Shown here: piece by piece, positions 23,861 through 36,899 of the stretch
Layout: each line of letters begins with the position of its first letter
Position numbering within the stretch: position 1 is the stretch's first letter
Assembly: GCA_030141605.1 (NCBI GenBank)
Contig: JAQGDQ010000004.1
Location: 1 to 64,000 of the forward strand
Direction of reading: 5' to 3'
DNA: 64,000 bases
Source of the DNA: Tubiluchus corallicola
Taxonomy: Eukaryota > Priapulida > Priapulimorpha > Priapulimorphida > Tubiluchidae
Program-made: the position numbers and the translations under genes
Notes under the pieces: generated by a model
Told to the model about the DNA's origin: nothing
What the model saw: the letters and a program-made list of their open reading frames with translations, nothing else
Database searches by the model: none

Positions 23861-25655
23861 AATGAAAGGATGTGCTGATATACAACATTGCCCAGCATAC
23901 TGGCGTATTTAATTTTAAGCTAGTAGACATATTGTCATGTGAAGACACTGACCAAAAAAGATGTTGATTTTGAGGCGATAATTAAATATCTTTGTTCTTT
24001 TATAGATAACACTAAACATTTAAACAAGCCCAGTACATTGCCCACGTTTCGTCAGTGTTAAGTTCACATCACCGTGAACGCTTTATTTTGGTTTGTGGAA
24101 AAATTTTCCATTGTGATAATAGCTCCTATTGTCAAATCATCTGCGTGAACATTTCGTCAATAGACATTGATGTCTATGAAAATGAAGAAGTTCTTAAATA
24201 CGTTTGTGAATTGTTAATTAGTAAAACCGCCAGACCTGGCATAATGACGATATGACATGCCTTAAGCCTGACAGAAATCATAACAGTTTTCTACTAAGTA
24301 AGTTTTTTTTGGAAAAATTAGAATAATTTTCTTTCTAAAATAAACTCCTTCAGTTCATAATAATTATTTTGTTAAGTCTAAACTGCCATTTTTATTAAAA
24401 TATTTTATGTATTTACGTGTCGTCTGTACACCGATTCCCGCCTACCAGTAAATTAGGCTTGCCATGTTTACTATGTCTCCATATTAATTAACGAACTCTT
24501 GTATTTTATCTGAGTAGATGTATGCAGTTAATACATACTTCGTTAGCACAGTTAGTCTTACTTAAAAAATATTGTAATGTTTGCTTACAACATAGTTTAA
24601 ATTAATCTGAGAAAAGCATCTAAATGGTAAATCAGAAAAACGTTTTCACTTGTGTTCTTATGAAGACGCGGCATATGCTAAATTTGAACCGCTCATTTGC
24701 TGGTGCAGCAAACAACCAATTTTAAGAAAGATAAAATAGGAAAGAAACCAAATGAAAGACAAAAAAGTTTAAAGGCCTATATAACCCCAACAGACATTGA
24801 GGTTTTTTAACATATTACTAAGATTACACAAATAGGTTACTTTTTAGTGAAGGAAGAGTATAAATTAAATAACTTGTATTTTCGTTCCAAATTTTGAACG
24901 TGTGCATTTCTGTGAAAACCACTATGTTTCACACTTTGGCACGAATGTGTAAGAGTGACGTAATCTGTGCACAAAGCTCTTGTGGCTACTATTATGACAA
25001 AGCTTGCTTGTGCGCTTTCACGGCAGACATGGTATTGTAATTATTATAGGGTCAATTGTTGTTCTTCAAAACAGCTGGAAAATAGCAAATAACATTTAAA
25101 AAATAAAAAGAGGTATGGTATCTGAAATTATGTACTAGTTTATAGTTTTAGTTTATAGTTGTATCAATTGCAAGCTGTCACAAGTTTTACTATTATCCTA
25201 ATTTGTAAAATTATTACTTCATTCATGCCTCATATCTTCCTCTTTGATATGACACTATTTTCATTTCAGCCCACATGGCCATCTTGCTTAATCGAAATAA
25301 TTATTTTGTTTGTGTGTATCTCAGATACTAATTGATTCTTTCTACAACACATAGTAGGTAGGCGTACTACGTTGTGGGGTGTTAATACTTACTGGGCTAG
25401 TTAAGAATAATTTGTAATGTAATTTATAGTTTATTAGGGCTTCCACATCAGTTTTACATTTTGAGAATAAATTAAAGGTTTCATAAGTATATAACAGAAT
25501 TGATTATTTTAAGTATCCATTTATCACCTAATCACCTAATGGTATGTGTATTGTGCCACTGCCTCAATTTTAAGCATTCACAGACGTGGATGAATTTAGA
25601 GTCACAGTATTTTGCAAAAATGAGCCAAAATTTGAGTTTCATTATTGTTAAAAAG
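23861..25655. other. Spacer
   Basis: The left part (to about 24250) may still be LINE 3' sequence. The rest is AT-rich with no supported feature. Confidence 0.35.
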
Positions 25656-25659
25656 CTTT

Positions 25660-25850
25660 GTGTTAAGAGCTGGACTTGGAATTTACTTCTGTTTAAAACA
25701 AGATGTGGCTATTGGAAAGATTGTTACCAACATACCCATCTGCAAATAGTGTCAGAAAAAAGTCAGTATGGCATGCAGCTCAACAATAAAGTACTTATTT
25801 CAGTACTTGAGATACAAACATTACAGAGATTTGTGCAATAAAAACTCGCG
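25660..25850 (+). pseudogene. BED-type zinc finger remnant (hAT transposase / ZBED-like)
   Basis: The plus-strand frame reads GLGIYFCLKQDVAIGKIVTN, then IPICK-stop-CQKKVSMAC, then SSTIKYLFQYLRYKHYRDLC. The pattern W/YF, C-x2-C, about 20 residues, H/Y...H is that of a BED finger, where IC..CQK.V and NLFQHLR.KH are standard; here the first His is Tyr. An in-frame TAG lies between the two Cys residues. No transposase core follows, so this is a dead fragment. Confidence 0.6.
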
Positions 25851-25989
25851 GTGCCCAACAAAGTGGACGCCATCAGTTTATACAGTGAAACAATACTTTG
25901 ACCACATAACTTTACTTGAAAGTAATAGCAAAGAAAGTGATCATATTCTTATGCAAGCACATGGTACCTACTTATGGAGTCAGTAAGCC

Positions 25990-27879
25990 AGGGTATAAAG
26001 CCGTGAAGGACAACTGAAGGTTATAATGATGCATCCATGTGTAAAGGTGACAAATGTAAAGGTAACAAATACCATTTCGTTAGTGCACAGAATACGTCAT
26101 TCGTCTCGTGCAACGAAAAAGTGTCGTTTTTGAAATGTGTGAACATGAACAGTGGAGAGATAAAATGTCAAACGAAACTAGTTTTATCGTGAGTTTCTAC
26201 TAAAACAAATCTAATGTTCATATTCATGCCAAAAGTTTAGTTATAATATGGGTTTAGTTTGACTTTAAGTACAAAGTACTCGATTAATATTTCAATATTC
26301 AACAATGGTTGTTTTTGCTTGTTGTATCACTTTTAAGTTAGACCTATTGAATACAGTTATTTATCAGCCAAGCAGTATGCATAGCATCTACAGTATGTTA
26401 GAATGTGCTAGCTGACTAGTATATATGGTAGTAGCCGACAAACAGTATTTTGGCAATCGTGGTTTATAAGTTAACTTGGGTTAATGTAAAATAATATGTA
26501 AAGTACTGACTTATTATTCATTGTGCCTTTAAGCAGCAATGAAGGCAATATATGATTGGACATCAAAATGTATTCTAGACTTTGCTGGTACTACCTCATC
26601 ATATCTAGAAATTAACGAAAAGCTTTGTACAGGCTGAAATAAGCTGTTTTAGCTTTCTTATGATGTCACTGGCATCTCTACTGTCTTTAACAATAAACAC
26701 GTGTATGCGGTAAAGGTCAAAAAATGTTACTCTGCCAGAAGTTTTCAATTGATAATATAATACGATCAGAAAATGTAAAGCAAGGAGTTAATAAATTTCT
26801 TGTTAAACTGTAGTTTTGAAATTGCTGGCATCGTTAGAAACAGTAGAAAAGAAAAAACTTTTTTTACTTACCTAACGTTGAGCAGGCACTGAATATAACA
26901 ACTTCTAAATACTTCACAAAGCAAAGCTCCTTGCCAGCCGTAATCTTTTGCTTCACAGAAATTTCTTTATTGCTTTTCTATATGATGGATGGACAACGCT
27001 TTCCCAGAAAAAGAACATGGCCTACGTTGGCATGGTTCACAGCTAACCTAATTCTTGTTAGCATTTTTTCTGGGGTAAATAGTCTCGTTGGTGCATCATA
27101 CTTTAGTAAAACATTGTGAAACGTTTCAAGTGCTGACTTATGAATAAAAAAATACAATTTTGTATAGCTTTAGTAAATTCAGGCTGGTTTAGAAATTTTT
27201 TCCCGGAAAATGTTTTTCCTAGAAAACTTTTTTCACAGAAAAAATATTTCCCAGAAATATTTTAACAGGAAAATCATGGCTGCTTTTTTAATTGCAAGCT
27301 CTGTTGTTTTAGCTTCCTCCTCTTCCTTCTCCCTCTTTCCTTACGTCCCTTGCTTTTTCTCTCTTTTTCCCATCTTTGTCTCCCTCTCTCTTTCTCTCTC
27401 TAAATTTGCCCAATAAAATTTTACAAGATTTTTCTACAGGATTTTAGTGCACTGCCAACACTAGCAGAGTTCAATGACAGGCCCTGCTAACATTATTTTA
27501 TGGCGTCATTCTAATTCATTATTAAGATAACCTTTAAGGCAAAATACTGTGCAATATTTGAATACAGAACGTGCATTTTGCAGTATCCATTGTTTCTGTA
27601 AAGCATTGTTTCAGATAAGTGACGTACATAGTGAGCAAATTATGTAAATTTGGTAGTTTTGTTTTGCTCTCCTAACAAATTGCTACATGTGCTGATATGC
27701 TTCTTGTCGGCAGTAGTAATAGTTTTAATACTTTCAATAGTGACTACCAATACTTTTTCAGTACAGGCAGTACCTTGTTATTTCTCCTCTTTAATACAAT
27801 ATACATGTAGTCCTCCTATTCTTGAATTTATTTTTTATTGTATAGTCACTATTTGTAAAATTATTGTTTACTTTTGCAG
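25990..27879. other. Spacer upstream of TMEM163
   Basis: AT-rich. It contains a pyrimidine-rich tract at about 27313-27410 (CTTCC/CTCTCT). The 5' untranslated exon and promoter of the TMEM163 gene must lie here or farther left, but no element can be pinned down. Confidence 0.4.
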
Positions 27880-27889
27880 AACTATAGAA

Positions 27890-30800
27890 ATGTTTGGGTC
27901 GAAATCAAATAAAAAGTATGGTGGTGTAGAGCTACAACAAGATGGTGTGATAAACAGAAATCATCCCGAAGTTTTTGATACATCCGAGAAAGGTATTTAT
28001 AGTTGCCTTAAGAAATTGGTGTCTGTATAAAAGTATAGCATGCTGTAATTTGCCTACTGAAGTTAAGGTGATTGGTAACCACCAAGAACAGCCAGTGATA
28101 GGCAAGTTATAAGGGCTGCATCAGATGTGTAAGACTATCAGTAACTCATGCTTTATAATTTTACGTTTAAACCATGCCACTGTAACTCAGACACGATTAA
28201 GATTTTGTTTCTGAAAAGTTAAAAGGACTTCACATTCTGTCTGTATTTGCAAATATTCTGTATGAAAGTGGCTGTATTTTTACAGAGATTTAGTATCATT
28301 TTCATTTCAAGTGAAAATTAAAGTCCATGTCAATGCAGAAAATACATTTTTGTGGTAGTCTCCAAGTATATCGATCTCATGGGGGCAACTATGCCTCTCT
28401 ATTGAGGGTTCTTAGTTATGTTAACTACTTATAAATCACTAGTACTAATTAGTAATTTATTACAATGGGAAAAACATGTAAGATGAGACTTGTAACAATG
28501 AGACTTGTAACAGAACTTTAAAAAACAATTATGTGTCTAAGCTGATTTAATGGTAATATTATATTTTAACAGTACCTGTTTACATATTCCAGTGAGTGCA
28601 GATTAATAAGATAGTGAGCTTTAATACAGTGTGTTATAATGCAGTTTGGCACACTGAATTGGTAGAGATGTTTTAGTTATGTTCAGATGTAAGTATAGCC
28701 TTCTTCAACATGAGAAAATAGCCTTGGCAGCTTGGTTGGTTTAACCACACAGGATAGGTTTTTACAACAATTAATAGTGAGACTTCGCTTTGCTGAATTT
28801 TTAATGAAGCTAATTTCTTCACTCATAAAAGTTCTATCTTTTTTAATTTATAAGTGACTATCAATTTAAAGTTGTTATAAGATAAGCATTGTACTTACTA
28901 ATTGTTTCATTTTCATTAATTGTTGTCATTCAAATAATGACAGTGTACATTTTGCCTTTTATCTTCACTCTTCACACATTATATATCTTTATACAGTCTA
29001 GTACAGTTCAGGGTTTTTCTTAAGGCTTCAAAGCTGTTTTTGAGCACAGCAACCTTTTTTGGCAACTTTTTTGTTCCATTAGTTAGACCCATATCATTAG
29101 TTATGTTAAAAATTATCATTCAGATAATTCATTATAAAATACAACTTAATAAACATGGACTAGTAATTTTTATCCTGCTTTAACTATCATAAATGGAAAA
29201 TGTTATTTTTCCTAAATTTTGGTAAAAATTTGCCCAGGAACCTTAAATGGAAAGCATGCGTACATGATCTGCTACAATGCTTGTCCAAGTGCATGTGTTT
29301 TATGAGAAGTATGCAATTTTAATCCTAGTAAAAGGGTGAAAAGGTTTGCCTTTTGATCAGTTTTGCTTTAAATTTGACAGTCAGAAAAGAAGAGGAAAAT
29401 GCATTTTGTTTAATTTGTCTAATGCTTACTTCAATTTCTGTTATATGATTGTTGGCCAAATATGTTTGCATGTTCTGTTCATATACTTTTATAATTTTAT
29501 GCTTTGCACGCATGTTAATTTTTGTATTTTGCTGTTGTTGGGTTTCCCGTGGCATATAGCTATTTGCTGTATGCCTTCCTTCGAGGGGATATCTTATTGC
29601 TTTCAGAAACTGTTTGTTTATTATGGATGTGTCTGACAGTAAATAAACATCCTAGTTGTAAGGGAGTGTCTGCTTCATGTTCTAGGAATAGTATAATTTT
29701 TAAAGACCTTGTTGGACAGTCCAGTTTGCTTGCTAAGTGCTCAGTACTTGTAATATTCCATATATGTAACTTTGTAATCCTAGTGAGCACTAAGTTGCTT
29801 AATTTGATGTAGGACAGCTGCATGAAATTCTGCTGAAGTGTTGATTCAGTCAAGAATAGATGAATTGCGCTGAATTTACAGCTATTGAGTTTCATCATAA
29901 TTTGCTCAAACGCGCACAGCTTCGAACTTTCAGACTGGGAGCAGCTCAGTGTTGTTGGAATCTGGAACTGAGAAGTTCAGTTTCGGTTGCCGAAGATTTA
30001 GCCTAGTTTTTAGTTTTGTTTCGTTTTTAAAGCAATTTCTATTCTTGTCGGTTTATGGATTTGGTTGCCTTCTGCTACTAAAATTTGTAGCTGAGACATT
30101 GTTTTGTCGCGACAGTTTTCTTAGAAGGAAATTGCTATGACGTGTGAGATCATAGAGCATGTTTAGTGACTGTTTAATCTGGTCAGCTGTCCTAAGAATT
30201 GCTCTACTCATCTTGGTTATAGATGGTGCAAAAATATTTATTACACTTGTGATAATCTTGAACATGTGTAGTGGCAAATTTTCTCGTAATTCTGGAAGAA
30301 ACCATATTATTTACGAACTATTTCTAACTTTGCAAATGCCGTTGTTTTAATATGTGGAGTGTTTTGTGTTAACTTACGGTGGTTTGTCAGAAGCATAACA
30401 ATAGATTTTACAATCTTCCGTGATGGATGAGGAAAAGAGTCTTTCAAAAGGTCTGATGAGTGTGTATGTCTTTGCATATATGCCATTTTTAATTACTTAG
30501 ATTAATTTGTCTGGTAAACTATCCCAAAAATTATAAACTAGAAAATCATCTTTGTAATAATGCTGCATGCATATATTCACACATAGTACTTTAAAGTTTC
30601 TTTGAGAGTTTATTTTGATCATTTTAGCGGATTTATTTGATGGAGCCGAGCGGAAGTTATCGTTATCGGAAGCGACTCGATATCGGTACATAACTCTTTT
30701 TGTGACTGCGTTGTCGCTAGTGGCTACACTTCTATTGGGAATAACTTGCCTAAGTAAGTGGTCACTACAAACACGAGCTGTTCGTTACACTTTACATCAG

Positions 30801-33800
30801 TAATTGCATATTATCGGCAAGTTTTTGTTTGATTGTTTTATTCAGCTTTGTGTGATTAGTGACGACGGCTATTATAAACAGATTTGCCTATTTGTTTAAT
30901 GTCAGCTTCTTTAAGCTTGTGCAGTTTTATTCTTATTTTACTTTTAGCCCTAGCAGTGGGTTTCATAAAAACCGTTCGCAGTAGCAAATGTAGCTGTTGC
31001 CACACATGCTTAACGTACCAGCATATAGTATGGCCTAGAATAAATTGTATACATGCATGTTACTGATGTGTTATCAAGATTATATATTAGAAGTTCTGAA
31101 TGTTGCAATAAGAACTGCTCTCGTTTTTTTCAAAGATAAACAATTAGAAATGTTTAGTGGAAGTTGGAAATTGGTGAATAGTTGAATTTGGTTTTAGCAT
31201 CTGTAATATCAAGTGTACACTGAGTTACATTACATCATTTAAATGGATTTTAGTTTGTTTACCTAATGTTTATCTGTCAAGAAGCATAGAGCCTTAAAAT
31301 AAAAATGATGAGGATGCAGTTTGAGCAGTGGCGTAGCTAGAAGGGGCAGGATGGACCGGAGCAGCAAATATTGCATTGACATGCTGTTTTGTTGAGTTAC
31401 TCTTAGTTTTGCCTTTTACCCTGCTATGTCTTTTATATTTTTTTATGTTCAACTTTAGAGTTTAATCATAAAATAGTAACGTGCCAACATTTTCTCCATA
31501 TGTCAACATGCCAGACTGTTAGTTTTCATGAAGAATGATACAATTATGTTACTATGTTTTTAATTTGAAGTTATACTTGCTAAGCATTTTTTCTGTTTTG
31601 TTTTATTGTCGATTGAATAAATCTAATTAGTTCCTTTCTATGTGTATTTTGTTTTCTTTGCTTTATTTATTATCTTTTCAGTTTTATCTGTTAGTGACAA
31701 CAGTGATGCAGCATTTGCTTTTTCTGTAAGTAGACATGCACATTTTCCTTTCTGTCTTTGCACATGACACTTGCATTTCATACAGAAAATCTGTTGTTTG
31801 AATCTCATTACGTACTGCATTGCACAAGTGTCGTCACTTGCACTGGTCATTGTGAAATATGGTTTTATTATATTAAGAAAATTGAAGGGTTCATGAAAAT
31901 TTTCATTGCAGTTTTGTGATTTTCAGTCCAGTGTTTAAGTGCCTAAGATATTACTACAATATGTCAAAATGTGTGATAAGTGCTACATTCACTTGATGAG
32001 TGGTGCAATAGACTTTTAACGTAATACTGGGAGTTTATTTTTGCAGATACGTGCGTATACAATGTATAAAAAGAAGTTGTCTTAATTTGTTATGTAAAAG
32101 CCAGGATATAGTAGTTACAGTTCTTTACATAAAGACTGTAGTTGCTACAACTTTTTAGTTTTCATATAATTTGGTTCCAATAGAATAGGTGAAGGATATT
32201 AGATGGTGATTCATACGGTATGGCGACCGACAGTTTACAAATTAGTGCACATTTTTTTCATTAATAGCTTGACTGTTTGTTGGATTTCCTAACTTCAATG
32301 GTTGTTTTGTGGAGATATTTCGGAAATGTCAGTTCAGTATATTCATACGGACGTGAACGATTGTAAGTATTTTTGTGAACAATGTTGTATTATTTTATTT
32401 CATCATAATTTCGTTTAATAATGCAGGTTAGTCTTTTCTGTCTAGCAGTCAGTGGCATGAGTGATGAATGAGCAACAGTTACTGCAAATGGTAATGTTAG
32501 TATTTTTTCTAGAAACTACTATGGGCTGTGAATTAAATTGCAGTTGTTTTATTTAGGAAACCTATATTGAGGGGCATTTTTTCAATAGAAGTCATCAATC
32601 ACATTCACTGAATAGCATTTTTCTGACAGTCATTTTGTCACTAATAGTAATAGAAACACTGTTACTATTAGAGAAGCAAGTTTAGAAATTTGTAGAGTAT
32701 AGAGGGAAGACTGGAAAATGTGAAATTAAGTGTAAGAGCACAAAATAGGCAGTGATAATATATGTTTCTGTATGCAATGCTGGAAGATGGTAGAAAATGT
32801 ATCGAATTAATTGCATTTGGTTAGCATTTAGTTTGCTGTATTGACTATTGACTTGCTGTGTCGAAGAAATGCTAATGAATAGAACTAAGATTAGCAATTT
32901 AAACTAAACTATGAATATTTATAGTGTAAGTAAATATAAAGTTATTTCAGTACAAGTACAGCTTTACATTTCATTGAATAGGAAGCTGTGTGTATAATGA
33001 ATATACATGTAAACTGTATTTTAAATTACGCACGACTTTAGCTTATGTTAAACACAACTTAAGCATATGAGGTTAGCCTACATTGAATAGCAGACATGAA
33101 AAGAGTATGTGCTTCTGTACCTAACACTGGTTTCAGATTGTACAGCAGAGTGAACAAACCAAAGGTTCTTCACCCTGGCTCACAACATAATTAATTAAAA
33201 GAAATGCATACAGTCTGATGTGAGAATCTATGTCACTATTGTAACAGCACCTTTATAAAGATTGTTTATTTGTATTTATTTAGAGCATGCATTTTACTCG
33301 GTCTTCTTTTTGTCATCTCTGCTGTATGCATAACGGTCAAAGCTACTTATGACTTCATGGCAGGTGGAAGACCTGAAAGGGTAAGTAACATCCCATAAAA
33401 AATGGTACCATATTAAAAAAATATTATTATCCCGCATTTGTGAGCTGTCGTGTTGCGATTTACTGCAAGCATTTCAAATTTTCAATATAAAGTAAATTCA
33501 ATATTAATTTTAGGCAACTTGAGCTAAATTAGTTACATGTTTCCTTGTATGTATGCTCCTAATATACATCATAAAAGGTTAAAAAGTTCAAGTTTAGTTA
33601 AACTGCTATATTAGCAGCTGCGCACACACATGTACGCACGCACACACTCCTGCTGCTGATATACATGCTATAGCAAATACTGTTGTAGTACTTCATTATT
33701 AACTATCAGTTATTCTGATTTCTCAAACTATAAAGTTTACAGTTTTTTTTTAAAATTCTAACTTAGTATGGGAAAAATGGAAAGGAAAAATTATGAATTA

Positions 33801-36236
33801 AAAATGTAAAGGTAAGCAAAAATTTTAGAATTCCATGCATGGTATGAGTCTGCGGCTAAGAAAATATATTTTTGTTTTTTTGCAGCCTATAACCCTTCTG
33901 CATCTATTTCTCATCAGCACAGCAGTGTGTTCTGTGTTAACTATTGCCAAATTAGTTCTGGGTTATAAATTAGAAAGCAGAGTTGTTGTTACCGACGGTA
34001 AATAATTTTGTTTTATAGCAATGTTATACTATTTCCGTGCTTATTTAGTTTAATTTGCATTAAACTTGATCCGCTCATATGTGATATGTGTTCTATTTTT
34101 TGTTCTACTCAATATTAAAATTTGTTATATGAATAAATTTGCAGTTTTACGCATGTTTTAGCCATTCTTTCAAACTTAAACAAACTGGTAACTAATTCGA
34201 TTCACAATCATTATTAGGTATTATGTAACCTACAGTTAGCTGACTTGATGGTACGGTTACTGAATTCAAAAATTTATGAGACTGTCTATGAAATTACAGG
34301 CGAAGAATGAGATATTGCTGAACTTTCTTAGTAGACAGATGTTTAAATTCTTTCGTTTAACAACATTCTTAAAGCTTCTTCATGAAATCCAATCTAATGC
34401 ATCGTTGTTTGTTGTTGTTTTTTTGGGGCGGTGGAATTCCAACTACTTTATGTACTTTACTAATACACTCTAGTTTTGCTATAAAATAATTATAGCTGTT
34501 ATTGTGTTTTAACAAAATAAGATTAACCTTTCAGTACCAATTTTCAAAATCACAATAATCACAATCACACAAAATTCAAAATACACAAAGATTTGTAATG
34601 GCTTTACATGATAATCCGGAACAAATAAGCATTTCTCATGACCCCAATCCGTCGTTGTAAGGCTATATTATATTTAAAACCCTCACTTTTGCTGTTTGAA
34701 GTTGGCTTAAAGACTTTTGTGTAATATGCATTCTTAATCAAACGATCATATTCTAACTGAGCAGCTGTGTCAATGACAATAAAATCTTCTTATCCCATGA
34801 AGCTATTTCAGTTTTTACGATGTTTAATTGACAGCAAGCATTCTTGTGCCCGGTAGATTAGATTTCTCTTAGTTTGCCCTATGTAGGAATTGTTGCTTTA
34901 AGCAGGGATTTCCTTAAGCCAACTTTAAACAGTAAGTTTGAAGGTTTTAAATATAATTTAGTCTTATAATGGATGATTGGGATCATGCAAAAAGTTTGTT
35001 TGTTCTGGATAATCATGTAATGTTATTAGAACTCTGTACATTTTATAATTATTGTGATTCTAAAAGTTGTATGTATATGTACCCAAACTTTAATCTTTAT
35101 ACAGTCCTGTTATGGCATTTTTTTATTGCGTTTTAGGTATAAATTCTCTATTTGGTGCTATAATGGGTGGTGCTGTTTTAGCAAGTATTGAAGTTTACAA
35201 GGTAAAGCCCAGTGTGTGGTATCTTGATTCTGTCGTCAGTATGGGACTTGCAGTTTTGTGCGTCTTATATGGTATTTGGTAAGTTAATGTGTATGACTAA
35301 TAAGTGCAAAATTTTGTATGATCTAAGTATAGCAAGTTCACATTTCGTTTATTTATTGTTTGAAACTACCAGAAAATACAATTTGCAAATCACCTCTGAA
35401 CACAAAAATTTAAATGAAAACTATGATAGGCATAGAACCTTACTACCTTGCTTTTTACTAAAATAAAAAATATATGCGTTACAATTTAATTGCCAGAAGA
35501 GTCTTAATTTTTTTAAAATAATTAGATTCATTTCCATTAAAATCTTCAGAAATTTACGTAAGTATCATTTAGTTTTTATGCTACCAAACTTGTGGTGCAA
35601 GCAATACCACAACAATCATGCTGCAGTTCCTTGCAGCAGTTTGCATGTACAGATAGTACTGTTGCAGCAAAGATGTCTGCTAAAAATTTAGAGCCGTAAC
35701 TTTCAGTATAAGCATAGTTCGGTGGTGTTTTTTTTACTGTAAACACGACCAAATAGAAATTATGCTATATGTGGTAAATGTAATGAAGAACTGGAGTGTG
35801 AATCAAAATTACAGTACATCAATTTTGGAGAAACATTTGCAGTACTTAAACTTGAAATTACTCAGTGATGCTGAAAATGAACAGATGATGCCATGATGTG
35901 AACAAAAGGCTAAACAAATGAAATATTGTTAATATGAATTTGTAGATCCGGAACTGGATCCACCACATGTGTATCGGATTCAATCTAGAACTGGCAAAAC
36001 TTATCTAGTGCTTCCCTATATATGGCAATTGTATCAATGATTGTAGTTTCTGTTGTAAACGTTGCAGAAGACGATTTTATGCAACTTGTTTTGAGCTTAC
36101 AACAAATTCTCGTGCATTATTTTAGATAAAGAATAATTTCACTGAATTTCTATAAGTGAGCTAGTGGATTTTTTTTGCATGTTACAGGTTGCTGTTTGAT
36201 TCAATTGTTTTGCACAGAGCATCAGGACATTCTTGA
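27890..36236 (+). CDS. TMEM163: Transmembrane protein 163 (zinc transporter, CDF-like)
   Basis: Eight coding exons: 27890-27992, 30628-30753, 31682-31725, 32268-32362, 33284-33380, 33886-33997, 35137-35278 and 36188-36236. They join exactly in frame (768 nt, 255 aa), and every boundary is AG before and GT after. An acceptor just before the start (exon begins 27880) implies an upstream untranslated exon. Six membrane segments are predicted. The zinc-binding D-x3-D of the second segment is kept (FSLDCLLDFLTSMVVLWRYF), as are TDGINSLFGAIMGG and VKPSVWYLDS. TMEM163 proteins are dimeric zinc efflux transporters of vesicles and the plasma membrane. The N-terminal tail is shorter than in vertebrates, which explains the smaller size (human about 289 aa). 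Introns are AT-rich and up to 2.6 kb. Confidence 0.9.
31326..31365 (+). mobile_element. Possible single hAT terminal sequence
   Basis: CAGTGGCGTAGCTAGAAGGG, in intron 2 of TMEM163, resembles the CAGTGGCG start of many hAT elements. No matching inverted end with a target duplication was found nearby, so this may be a broken copy or chance. Confidence 0.35.
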
Positions 36237-36348
36237 AGTTCATTATATCATTTTAAGTCTTTCAAAACAACTAAAGGTGCCAAAGGTGAAACTCCTGTCC
36301 TTCCTTCATCTTAAAGTAATTAAGTGTAAGTACTGTTTGCAGGTATTT

Positions 36349-36354
36349 AATAAA
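36349..36354 (+). promoter_or_regulatory. Polyadenylation signal AATAAA for TMEM163
   Basis: First AATAAA after the TMEM163 stop codon, about 113 bases downstream. A reasonable 3' UTR end, but not proven. Confidence 0.45.
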
Positions 36355-36899
36355 ATCAGAAGTTTGTTTTTTCTTAGAAGTTCCTTGCTGTTAATTGATT
36401 TATGGGTATGAAAGTTCTAGAAACTTGTTCTCCCACAATAAGGAAAAACTAATGAAAAGTGAAATGTTAAACAGATATCCTTTTCTATAAAATCTGGGAA
36501 TTCAAATACATTTTGTGGAAGATATACATGTTACATAATTGCAAGGCTTCCATATAGTTTGTAATTTTGCTGCCATCTTTTGCACCATTTATAAGAAGAG
36601 TTGCATGCTTTGCTGAAAGTTGCATTTTGGCGTATGTGGGTGTATGGTAACAATTCCATTTTGGCATAGGGTTTATCCATATTGCTTGAAAAATTTGAAT
36701 ATCCTTTTTGCTAAAGTGATGCATTAGCAACGTGGAATTATGTTTCATGTTTTAGCTGCCGCTACCAGTTTAGTAAAATAGTACAGTGATTCATGCAAAA
36801 TGAAAATTTATGGTGGGCAGATTATAATTGCGAAATTGTCATTATATTGTTTAAGTCAATGTGCCTTTGATTAAGTCTAAATTCAGATTTATGAGAATA

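Noticed and set aside
26931-27119. Hydrophobic frame ending SGVNSLVGASYFSKTL, superficially like part of TMEM163
   Set aside because: The true TMEM163 exon with TDGINSLFGAI is at 35137-35278 in a fully phased gene; this one lacks splice context.
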